Assembly: GCA_937942105.1 (NCBI GenBank)
Contig: CALDFS010000284.1
Span: 1 to 13,925 of the forward strand
Source of the DNA: an uncultured Ruminococcus sp.
GTDB lineage: Bacteria; Bacillota; Clostridia; Oscillospirales; Ruminococcaceae
Direction: 5' to 3'
Length of the DNA: 13,925 nucleotides
The notes under the pieces are model-generated. The model saw only the letters and a program-made list of their open reading frames with translations, did no database searches and was not told the DNA's origin. The position numbers and the translations under genes were made by a program. Below are positions 6,348 through 12,349 of this stretch, in pieces (the stretch's first letter is position 1; every line of letters starts with the position of its first letter).

Positions 6348-7085
6348 CTATATAATCACTCCGCCGCCGTCCGGCTCGGTAATCGGCGCCTTTTCCGGCT
6401 CATCCTCGGGGACTTTCACCACATTGGGAACAGACTCAACCTCGTTGCGCTCGGTGATGTAAACTGAATAGCTGTAGACCTTTTCACTGCCGTCCGGCTG
6501 CTTCATGCGGGATATCTCCTTTAAATATAAGAGATTGCCTTCGCCGTCGAAAAAGTACTTTACAGTAAAGCCGACAATGCTTTGGTCCGGTGCCGAATCA
6601 CCCAGCTTTTCAATATCGTAAACATGGCAGACCTCTATTGCCTCGTCGTTCGTCGCAATATATGACTGCTCATCCACAACGGCTTTCTTGTAGAAAAGTA
6701 TCAGTCCCTCGTCGGCATAGGGGTACTTGACATCGCGGGAATAAGCGGCGAAATCGCGGTCTGATGAGGTTGTATAGGTAATCTGCCCATTCTCCTCAGT
6801 GAACTGCTCATAGCCGTTGTTGTATTGAGCGATGTATTCGCCATCAGACCGACCGATGTAGGAATATGTCATCATGTCGGTTTCGTCGTATTTAAAAATG
6901 AATATCTGCTCAGAAGCGCCGGTATCGTCATTAATAACATCCACCCGGGCAGAATCCAGTGAGGTATACGCTTTGCGGGCAGCGAGGATATAATCCTCCC
7001 CCGCAACCTCTCGGCTGTCGCCGCAGGCGCTCAGACTTAACAGAATAATAAATGCTGTTAGTACAGCAATGATTCTTTTTGACAT
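6348..7085 (-). CDS. Predicted lipoprotein of unknown function
   Basis: A 245-residue protein with a lipoprotein signal: basic MSKR, a hydrophobic stretch at residues 5 to 18, and the lipobox LSAC with the lipid-anchored cysteine at 21. The mature part is acidic and rich in Tyr, Asp and Glu, with alternating hydrophobic residues (for example QIFIFKYDETD, VGFTVKYFFDGEGN, KVYSYSVYIT), suggesting a beta-sheet fold, possibly of the LolA/LppX kind; this is a guess. It ends in a Pro/Glu-rich tail from about 220. I do not recognise a named family. The ATG at 7085 has only a weak upstream GGA. It lies 33 nt after the yabR-like gene and is probably co-transcribed with it. No clear terminator follows before the rpsJ promoter. 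Confidence 0.8.
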   Translation of the reverse strand: MSKRIIAVLTAFIILLSLSACGDSREVAGEDYILAARKAYTSLDSARVDVINDDTGASEQIFIFKYDETDMMTYSYIGRSDGEYIAQYNNGYEQFTEENGQITYTTSSDRDFAAYSRDVKYPYADEGLILFYKKAVVDEQSYIATNDEAIEVCHVYDIEKLGDSAPDQSIVGFTVKYFFDGEGNLLYLKEISRMKQPDGSEKVYSYSVYITERNEVESVPNVVKVPEDEPEKAPITEPDGGGVII

Positions 7086-7118
7086 AGTTATAATTCCATG
7101 CGGGCAGCCGCAAAAAGG

Positions 7119-7652
7119 TTATTTGCGCCTATACCCTCTCTTCTTAACATCCATATTCTTCTTAAGGCTTGACATCCTGTCCTCACTCGAAGCCTTAAAT
7201 TTTGAAAGCATATCCTCGAATCCGGCGTCGGTAACGGTGGAACGCGGCTCGTAGGCATATTCAAGCTCGCTCGGGTCAACGACCTCCTTCTTGACCGGCT
7301 TTTTGGGTGCGGGGCGCCTTGAAAAATTAGGCGTATCCTTGTCCTTATCCTTATCAAACATCGGCTGCCGCTGAGCGTCCGAACGCTTTTTGAATTCGCG
7401 CTGCTCCTTTTGCGGGGCAGACTCCGCCTTCTTTATGGAAAGAGCAATCTTTCCGTCATCCCCGATTGAGATTATCTTTACCTTAACATTATCCCCAACC
7501 TTCAAAAAGTCGTTGATGTCGTTCACGAAGGAGTTTGACACCTCGGAGATATGTACCATGCCGCTTTTGCCGTTCCCCAAATCGACAAACGCTCCGAACT
7601 TAAGTATTCCTGTAACCTTGCCTTCAACAATGCTTCCCTGTTCAAGCTGCAT
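7119..7652 (-). CDS. yabR: S1 domain RNA-binding protein, YabR-like
   Basis: The first 77 residues form one S1 domain of the OB fold, with the typical pattern GSIVEGKVTGILKFGAFVDL, SGMVHISEVS, VGDNVKVKI and GKIALSIKKA. Residues from about 78 to 177 are a charged, Lys/Arg/Asp-rich tail without a recognised domain, ending in KKRGYRRK. A single S1 domain with a basic tail directly after divIC matches B. subtilis YabR, which binds RNA or the ribosome; its exact role is not settled. The start is ATG 7652: an in-frame TAG lies just upstream, and AGAGG is about 14 nt away, a somewhat long spacing. It is 51 nt downstream of divIC. Confidence 0.88.
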   Translation of the reverse strand: MQLEQGSIVEGKVTGILKFGAFVDLGNGKSGMVHISEVSNSFVNDINDFLKVGDNVKVKIISIGDDGKIALSIKKAESAPQKEQREFKKRSDAQRQPMFDKDKDKDTPNFSRRPAPKKPVKKEVVDPSELEYAYEPRSTVTDAGFEDMLSKFKASSEDRMSSLKKNMDVKKRGYRRK

Positions 7653-7703
7653 AAAAGTTTTCTAATCCTCTTTCACTTTATAGTCTTGCGTATCAAAGCG
7701 AAA

Positions 7704-8060
7704 TCATTCCAGATTGTTCTTGGGATAGAACCGCCTTTCCCTGGGATAAGCGTAGCCGCGCTCGATAGCGGCGGAAAGCATATATTCGTATTCGTCGCCC
7801 GCGCTGAGAAGCCGCTGATACTCGTCGTTTTCCTGCTGAGTTTCGGTTATCTCATCCTTAAGCTTTTCGATAGCTGCCTTCTGCTCCGCGATATCCGCCT
7901 GAGTTGAAATGATAACGCTTACCGAATAAACAAGCAGCAGAGTAAACGCGGATATCTTAACAAGATCGAAAAATGCTGAACGCCGCTTGCCGCGCTTTTT
8001 ATTCTTCACATGCGCCGGCGCGGTATGCTCGGTTGATTTTACCTGCCTGTTTGCCGCCAT
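7704..8060 (-). CDS. divIC: Septum formation initiator, DivIC/FtsB family
   Basis: DivIC is a single-pass membrane protein of the divisome that works with FtsL and DivIB in septal wall synthesis. The 118-residue product has a basic cytoplasmic N-terminus (residues 1-33), one membrane helix at about 34 to 52 (KISAFTLLLVYSVSVII), a coiled coil at about 53 to 85, and the C-terminal YPRERRFYPKN segment typical of the family. I start it at ATG 8060 because AAAGGAGG is 8 nt upstream; a longer frame from GTG 8093 would run through that site. It has its own promoter at 8099-8128, independent of the upstream yabPQ genes, which fits an essential vegetative role. Context (yabP, yabQ before; yabR after) matches B. 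subtilis. Confidence 0.92.
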   Translation of the reverse strand: MAANRQVKSTEHTAPAHVKNKKRGKRRSAFFDLVKISAFTLLLVYSVSVIISTQADIAEQKAAIEKLKDEITETQQENDEYQRLLSAGDEYEYMLSAAIERGYAYPRERRFYPKNNLE

Positions 8061-8087
8061 TTTCTCTGCCTCCTTTATCCGATAATA

Positions 8088-8098
8088 ATACACTGTAT
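8088..8098. repeat. Short inverted repeat beside the divIC -10 box
   Basis: ATACA-G-TGTAT (minus strand) is a perfect 5-bp inverted repeat with a one-base centre. It begins right after the divIC -10 box and covers the predicted transcription start. It could be an operator or chance in AT-rich DNA. Confidence 0.3.
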
Positions 8099-8128
8099 AT
8101 TATACAACACGAAAAGGCGCAATGGCAA
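8099..8128 (-). promoter_or_regulatory. SigA promoter of divIC
   Basis: TTGCCA (8123-8128), an 18-nt spacer, then TATAAT (8099-8104), a perfect -10. The predicted start is near 8092 and the divIC ATG is at 8060. It shares a 15-nt spacer block (14 identical) and an 11-nt -35 block (10 identical) with the rpsJ promoter. Confidence 0.8.
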
Positions 8129-8142
8129 GTGTTTTTAGACAA

Positions 8143-8556
8143 TTATTTTTTAAGTTTTTGAAAAACCGTCAGCCCGCACAAATATCTTATAAATTTTTTG
8201 ATGATTTTGACCACAATCATGTAAAAACCAGCCACCAATCCGAAGACCCTGCTCAATATTCCGCAGACTATTCTGCCCAGGCTTGCAAGATATACTCCGA
8301 AGCCAACAAGCATCCCTGCCAGAATAAACAGTCTTAATGCGCCCTCGGTGAAAGATACGCATAAGCTGTAATATACCGTTCCGAACAGCACACAGAACGC
8401 AAAATCCTCCGCCGCAACAACAGCGGAATGGTGCCTTACGCTTATCCTGAGCGCCCGCAGAATATCATATACCGAGCCGAGCAGCGCACCGGTCAGCATG
8501 GCGTAAAGAAAAAGCGTTATTTCCCGCCCGGTTCCAAGAAACATTCCCTGATACAT
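8143..8556 (-). CDS. yabQ: Spore cortex biosynthesis protein YabQ
   Basis: YabQ is a mother-cell membrane protein needed for spore cortex formation. The 137-residue product has four predicted membrane segments at about 11-31, 50-70, 74-92 and 97-118, and the family feature GxxxGxxYDxLRxxR in the first of them (GALLGSVYDILRALR). The C-terminus is basic. It follows yabP with an 18-nt gap that holds an AAGGG site before the ATG at 8556, and precedes divIC, as in B. subtilis. It is likely co-transcribed with yabP from the candidate SigE promoter at 8887-8915. The extra ATG four codons later has no better site. Confidence 0.92.
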   Translation of the reverse strand: MYQGMFLGTGREITLFLYAMLTGALLGSVYDILRALRISVRHHSAVVAAEDFAFCVLFGTVYYSLCVSFTEGALRLFILAGMLVGFGVYLASLGRIVCGILSRVFGLVAGFYMIVVKIIKKFIRYLCGLTVFQKLKK

Positions 8557-8574
8557 CCCGTCACACCCTTAACA

Positions 8575-8853
8575 TTATCTTGTTATTTTGCCCCACAGGG
8601 TCGGCTTTTTGGTTCTGTCCTTGTCGCCGTAGACCATGGATTTAACATCTCCGGTTATGGAAATGTTTCCTGATTCAAGGCTCATTTCGTCAACATGCAG
8701 GCATTTGCCCTTGATTGAAAGCTCGCCAAGCGTGGTGTAAAGCGATATTTCGCTTTCGTCGAAGCTTTCAACGTCAGTGACTCCCGAAACCGAAAGCCTT
8801 GAGCGCTCCTCCAAGATGATGTTGTGCTTTTTTACCGCCGATACCTCTGACAT
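8575..8853 (-). CDS. yabP: Sporulation protein YabP
   Basis: YabP is a small mother-cell protein required, with YabQ, for cortex synthesis in sporulating Bacillota. The 92-residue product contains the family pattern NIILEERSRLSVSGVTDVES followed by FDESEISL, TTLGELSIKG, LHVDEMSLESG and ITGDVKSMVYGD. TATGGAGGAATCATC precedes the ATG at 8853. It is the first gene of a sporulation unit with yabQ. In B. subtilis it follows hup-type and RS4 (yabO) genes; here the gene upstream is instead an ABC solute-binding lipoprotein, so the cluster has been separated from its usual upstream partners. Confidence 0.95.
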   Translation of the reverse strand: MSEVSAVKKHNIILEERSRLSVSGVTDVESFDESEISLYTTLGELSIKGKCLHVDEMSLESGNISITGDVKSMVYGDKDRTKKPTLWGKITR

Positions 8854-8886
8854 GATGATTCCTCCATATGGTAGATATTTTACTAT

Positions 8887-8915
8887 AGTCTATGCGAAGA
8901 TGTCACTAATCATGA
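8887..8915 (-). promoter_or_regulatory. Candidate SigE promoter of yabPQ
   Basis: TCATGAT (8909-8915) matches the SigE -35 consensus KMATATT at 5 of 7 positions; after exactly 14 nt comes CATAGACT (8887-8894), matching CATACANT at 7 of 8. The predicted start is near 8880, about 27 nt before yabP. B. subtilis yabP is known to be SigE-controlled. A weaker SigA reading also exists (GTGACA, 18 nt, TAAAAT). Confidence 0.55.
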
Positions 8916-8953
8916 AAAAACTGCCCGCGATACCCCGAGGTATCGCAGGCAGT
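8915..8953 (-). terminator. Intrinsic terminator after the solute-binding protein gene
   Basis: A 15-bp stem, ACTGCC-T-GCGATACC against GGTATCGC-G-GGCAGT with one U-G pair and a TCGG tetraloop (8920-8953), is followed by six T residues in the transcribed direction. It begins 19 nt after the stop codon of the 8972-10393 gene and insulates yabP from it. Confidence 0.93.
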
Positions 8954-8971
8954 AAATCGCGGAAAATTATT

Positions 8972-10393
8972 TTATTTCAGCTCAGCTTCGCCAGCTACTG
9001 CGGCATTCAGCTCTTCGAGGTAGTACTCAATAGAATCGGCGTGCTTCTCCTTAAGCTGTGCCCAGGTTGAAGGATTGTTGCCGGTAGTGCCGGTGATAAG
9101 GTTGTTAACAGCGGTGTTCAGGGCAGCAGGGCATCCTGAAGAGAAGTTAACAACAGGGTTATCCTTTGCGATCTGCTGGCAAAGGTCGTTCATATCCAGC
9201 ATTTCCTGATTCCACAGGTATACTTCCTTAAGCTGCTTGATGTCTATGTCGATAACGGTCGGGTCAAGAATCTTGAAGCGCTCGCACATGGAAAGAAGCA
9301 TAACGCCGTCAGGATTTGCAGCGCCCTTTATGATGTGGTAGCCTACCGGCTGACCGCCAAGATAATACTTACCGTCGCCGTTGGGATTCCTGGGAATAGG
9401 AACAAACATAAGCTCGCCTGCGGCTATATCGCCCCAGATAGCGCTCATATCGTCAACAGGACCGGTGAATGCCCACTTTTCTCTCAGCCAGAACAGGCAG
9501 TCGCCTTCCTTCATTCCTGCGCCGTCCTGCTCGGTGCCTCTCATAACGGTGGGGCATCTGCAATCGTTCTTGTTAAGGTCGTAAATAACCGACTCAACAG
9601 CTTCAAGGGCAGGGTCATCTATGTTGGAGACAAATCTGCCTTCCTCGTTGATGGCAATAAGCGTAACGCCGGTGGAGTTAACTAAAGCTGACTGCCAAGC
9701 CCAGCCGTCAAGCGCGTATCTGTCATCGTCGGGGTCAGAGAAGTCTACGCACATATTGTAGAATTCATCCCATGTCCACTCGTCGTTGGCGAACAGCTCG
9801 GCAGGGTCGTCAAAGCCCCACTCCTCCATAACTCTGCGGTTGTAGGCGCATACGTCTGTCGCCTTAACGTCGGTGCAGATTATCCAGCGCTGACCGTTCA
9901 TCGAGAAGTATCTGTCAACGAACTCGGCGTTGCCTTCCCACAGCGGGTCGGTATAATCGATATAATCGTCAACGGGAACAAACATTGACTTCAAGCACTT
10001 TTCGGGGAAGGTCATAACCGAAGCAGTCGTAAAGTCGGGGCTGGTGCCGGCAAGGATGAGGTTTGCCAAATCGTCAAACCTTGAGCCGTATGTAGTTTCT
10101 ACCCACTCAACCTCTCCGCCGTACTTGTTGCTGAAGGTCCAGTAACCGGTGTTGACTATTTCATCCTCATTGTAGTTATGGAAAGCGTCCACCCAGTGGT
10201 GATACTTAACGGTTGAATTTGCTCCGGCAGCCGTTTCAGCGTCCGGCAGCATGATTCCGGCGGCTGCAAGTATCGCTTCGGAATCTTCGGTGGAAAGAGT
10301 GAGCTTTATAATCTGTCTCTTTTCCTTACCGCAGCCGACCAAAACGAATATCATAAGTGCCGCAAGAAGAACTGCTAAAATTCTTTTAGACAT
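8972..10393 (-). CDS. ABC transporter solute-binding lipoprotein, family 1 (paralogue A)
   Basis: A 473-residue exported binding protein. The signal has MSKR, a hydrophobic core and the lipobox LVGC with lipidated Cys21. The mature protein has typical family-1 (carbohydrate-type) features: FSNKYGGEVEWVETTYGSRF and LANLILAGTSPDF (residues 87-121), YNRRVMEEWGFDDPAELFA (184-202) then NDEWTWDEFYNMC, RFVSNIDDP, and a C-terminal lobe with AGELMFVPIPRN and GKYYLGGQPVGYHIIKGA. The ligand cannot be told from the sequence. No permease or ATPase gene is near, so it is an orphan component, or it may use a transporter encoded elsewhere. It is about as long as its upstream paralogue (488 residues), to which it is clearly related along its whole length. 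AAAGGAAATT precedes the ATG; own promoter upstream, terminator downstream. Confidence 0.88.
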   Translation of the reverse strand: MSKRILAVLLAALMIFVLVGCGKEKRQIIKLTLSTEDSEAILAAAGIMLPDAETAAGANSTVKYHHWVDAFHNYNEDEIVNTGYWTFSNKYGGEVEWVETTYGSRFDDLANLILAGTSPDFTTASVMTFPEKCLKSMFVPVDDYIDYTDPLWEGNAEFVDRYFSMNGQRWIICTDVKATDVCAYNRRVMEEWGFDDPAELFANDEWTWDEFYNMCVDFSDPDDDRYALDGWAWQSALVNSTGVTLIAINEEGRFVSNIDDPALEAVESVIYDLNKNDCRCPTVMRGTEQDGAGMKEGDCLFWLREKWAFTGPVDDMSAIWGDIAAGELMFVPIPRNPNGDGKYYLGGQPVGYHIIKGAANPDGVMLLSMCERFKILDPTVIDIDIKQLKEVYLWNQEMLDMNDLCQQIAKDNPVVNFSSGCPAALNTAVNNLITGTTGNNPSTWAQLKEKHADSIEYYLEELNAAVAGEAELK

Positions 10394-10424
10394 AATATAA
10401 TTTCCTTTCTAATATGCTTGATAA

Positions 10425-10446
10425 CGATATATGCACAATATTATCG
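10425..10446. repeat. Imperfect inverted repeat in the leader of paralogue A
   Basis: On the minus strand CGATA(A)TAT-TGTGC-ATATATCG can form 8 pairs with one bulged A. It lies just downstream of the predicted start (near 10451) and about 30 nt before the gene. It may be an operator or a short RNA hairpin; the sequence is AT-rich, so chance is possible. Confidence 0.3.
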
Positions 10447-10457
10447 TCACCTTATAC

Positions 10458-10486
10458 ATTTTATCACACTTTCTGTTGAAATAAAA
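10458..10486 (-). promoter_or_regulatory. Extended -10 promoter of paralogue A
   Basis: TGA-TAAAAT (10458-10466) is an extended -10. The hexamer 17 nt upstream, TTTTAT (10481-10486), is a poor -35, as is common for extended -10 promoters. Predicted start near 10451, 57 nt before the ATG. No terminator is visible for the upstream gene in this 194-nt gap, so some read-through from paralogue B is possible. Confidence 0.5.
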
Positions 10487-10587
10487 TTATCTTTTTTAAC
10501 AGTTTAATTTACTCTTCTTTGTGCACATTGATAGATTATGCTTCTAATATTTACCTATAATGCTGTTGTCACACAATATCCGCCGTC

Positions 10588-12054
10588 CTAACTGTTTTCC
10601 TGCTCAAATATTTCAATGGAAGCATTCAGCTCCTCAATATACATATTTAACCTATCGATATTGTTCTCCTTTGCCTGAGCCCAGCTTACTGCGTTGCTCT
10701 GGCGCGACGAGCACTTTATCTGCTCGGCGGTAATCCACAAATCTGTTCCCAGACCGCTGCCGTAATAAACCGTTGCGGTTTCACTGTCCTGAGCAAGCGC
10801 CTTGCAGTGGTCGTACATATCGAGCATTTCCTGCGTCCAGAAATAAGTATCCTCCAGCTGCTTGCGGTCGATATCTATAACCGTCGGGTCAAGCTTCTTG
10901 AATCTGTCGCAGGAGGCAAACAGCGCCACGCCGTCGGGGTTAGGGCAGTCCTTTATCATGCAGTAGCCCGAAGCGATTGCCTGCATATAATACTTACCGT
11001 CGCCCTCTTTGTCTCTGGGCATGGGAACAAACATAAGCTCGCCTGCGGGGATATCACCCCAATAATGAGCCATTTCCTCAACAGGGCCGGTAAACGCCCA
11101 TGGTCCTCTTATGTAGAACAGGCAAAGACCGTCCTTAACGCCGGCGCCCTCTTCATCGGTGCCGTTTCTGGTGTTGTTGTTGTGATTCCATACAGGGTAT
11201 ATGCACTGGTTCTTAGAAAGATTGTACAATAGGTCTGCGGCTCTCTCAAGTCTCGGATCGTCAATATTCGATTCAAATCTTCCCGTTTCCGGGTTCAGCG
11301 CCACAATCGTAGTACCCGCACATTCCATTATTGCGCCCGAGTATGCCCAGCCGTCCAGCGCATATCTGTCAAAGTCGGGTTCGGAGAAGTCCATGCACAT
11401 CTCATAGAATTTATCCCATGTCCACTCGTCGTTGGCATAGAGCTCAGCAGGGTCGTCGAAGCCCCAATCATCAATGACTCTGCGGTTGTAGGGGACAACG
11501 CTCTCAAAGCTGTTTTCGGTGCAGATAGCAAAGTGCTTGCCGGCAAGGGTGAAGTATTTGTCTACAAACGGCTTAACTCCCGCCCAAAGAGGGTCGTCAT
11601 AGTCGATATAATCATCAACCGCCATGAACATTCCCTTAATGGGATATACCGGGAAGGTGTCGTTACAGTCAGAGGCTATCGGGTAGAAATCCGGCGCGTC
11701 TCCGCCCAGAACCATGGGTGCAAGGTCATTATACCTTTCCGCCCATGTCGTTTCTATCCAGACTATTTCGCCGTTGTATTTGTTCGAGAAGGTCCAGTAA
11801 CCGGTGTTTACTATTTCATCCTCGGAGTAGTTGTGAAAGTCATCATACCAGCAGAACCATTTTATGGTGCTGTTTGCGCCCGCCGCACTCTCAACGTCGG
11901 GCAGCATGATTCCGGCGGCGGCCAGTATCGCTTCGGAATCCTCAGTGGAAAGGGTCAGCTTTACAATCTCCCTTTTCTCCTTGCCGCAGCCACAGGCAAG
12001 AATGCCGAACACCATAATCAGAACAAGCACAACTGATAAATACCTTTTAGTCAT
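10588..12054 (-). CDS. ABC transporter solute-binding lipoprotein, family 1 (paralogue B)
   Basis: A 488-residue exported binding protein, paralogous to the gene just downstream. The lipobox is ILAC with lipidated Cys21. Shared blocks are NTGYWTFSNKYNGEIVWIETTW (split as residues 83-104), the hinge-lobe pattern YNRRVIDDWGFDDPAELYA plus NDEWTWDKFYEMC (189-220), FAFTGPVEE-type WAFTGP, and AGELMFVPMPRD with GDGKYYM. The difference from paralogue A is concentrated at residues 122-145, 285-305 and the C-terminal region after 420, which may reflect a different ligand. As for paralogue A, no transport genes are adjacent. AAGAGGT lies about 9 nt before the ATG at 12054. Substrate unknown; sugar or glycan is likely only by family. 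Confidence 0.88.
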   Translation of the reverse strand: MTKRYLSVVLVLIMVFGILACGCGKEKREIVKLTLSTEDSEAILAAAGIMLPDVESAAGANSTIKWFCWYDDFHNYSEDEIVNTGYWTFSNKYNGEIVWIETTWAERYNDLAPMVLGGDAPDFYPIASDCNDTFPVYPIKGMFMAVDDYIDYDDPLWAGVKPFVDKYFTLAGKHFAICTENSFESVVPYNRRVIDDWGFDDPAELYANDEWTWDKFYEMCMDFSEPDFDRYALDGWAYSGAIMECAGTTIVALNPETGRFESNIDDPRLERAADLLYNLSKNQCIYPVWNHNNNTRNGTDEEGAGVKDGLCLFYIRGPWAFTGPVEEMAHYWGDIPAGELMFVPMPRDKEGDGKYYMQAIASGYCMIKDCPNPDGVALFASCDRFKKLDPTVIDIDRKQLEDTYFWTQEMLDMYDHCKALAQDSETATVYYGSGLGTDLWITAEQIKCSSRQSNAVSWAQAKENNIDRLNMYIEELNASIEIFEQENS

Positions 12055-12127
12055 ATGCGGTCAACCTCTTTTCAATTATTTTGCAGTCATCAGTTAGTAA
12101 AAGATTAAATTAGATTGCTACTTAATA

Positions 12128-12136
12128 AGTATAACA
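12128..12136 (-). promoter_or_regulatory. Extended -10 promoter of paralogue B
   Basis: TGT-TATACT (12128-12136) is an extended -10 box close to consensus. No good -35 lies 16-18 nt upstream (TTTAAT is the best). Predicted start near 12121, giving a 66-nt untranslated leader. Confidence 0.5.
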
Positions 12137-12193
12137 TACTGCCGCAAAATATTAAAGGGATTTTTTTCACAGATTGCATCGCTCCTATTTGTG

Positions 12194-12209
12194 AATTATA
12201 CATATAATT
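12194..12209. repeat. AT-rich inverted repeat upstream of paralogue B
   Basis: AATTATA-CA-TATAATT has perfect 7-bp arms. It lies about 60 bp upstream of the paralogue B -10 box and overlaps another possible -10 (TATAAT, 12195-12200) that lacks a matching -35. It may be a regulator site, or chance in a strongly AT-rich stretch. The rest of the 295-nt gap (12055-12349) holds the promoter and the terminator; I see no gene in it. Confidence 0.35.
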
Positions 12210-12285
12210 AAAAATATAATGTATTAAAATGGAAGCATACATTTTTCTGCTCTTCAGAATAGTGCCATGCGCACGGTAATCCCGC

Positions 12286-12326
12286 AAAAAGAAAACCCGC
12301 CCGACAGGTGAATTCCCATCGGGCGG
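12286..12326 (-). terminator. Intrinsic terminator after the transglutaminase-domain gene
   Basis: CCGCCCGA/TCGGGCGG form an 8-bp GC-rich stem (12297-12304 with 12319-12326), the 14-nt loop contains GAATTC, and the stem is followed by GTTTTCTTTTT. It starts about 23 nt after the stop codon at 12350 and separates that gene from the binding-protein pair. Confidence 0.9.
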
Positions 12327-12349
12327 ATTGATTGCAACATATTATCGCG

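Noticed and set aside
7088..7101. Hairpin TGCGG-CTGC-CCGCA between the yabR-like gene and the lipoprotein gene as a terminator
   Set aside because: Only 5 bp and no T-run after it on the minus strand; the T-run lies on the upstream side.
7088..7357. 89-codon minus-strand frame overlapping the yabR-like gene
   Set aside because: Different frame of the charged yabR tail; low-complexity Arg/Ser composition and no ribosome binding site.
8061..8093. N-terminal extension of divIC from a GTG at 8093
   Set aside because: It runs through the AAAGGAGG site of the ATG at 8060 and begins at the predicted transcription start.
11533..12036. 167-codon plus-strand frame opposite paralogue B
   Set aside because: Shadow of the binding-protein gene; no start signals and no known protein features.
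12105..12287. 60-codon minus-strand open frame upstream of paralogue B
   Set aside because: It begins with TTG beside the terminator U-tract, has no ribosome binding site, and overlaps the extended -10 promoter; AT-rich chance frame.
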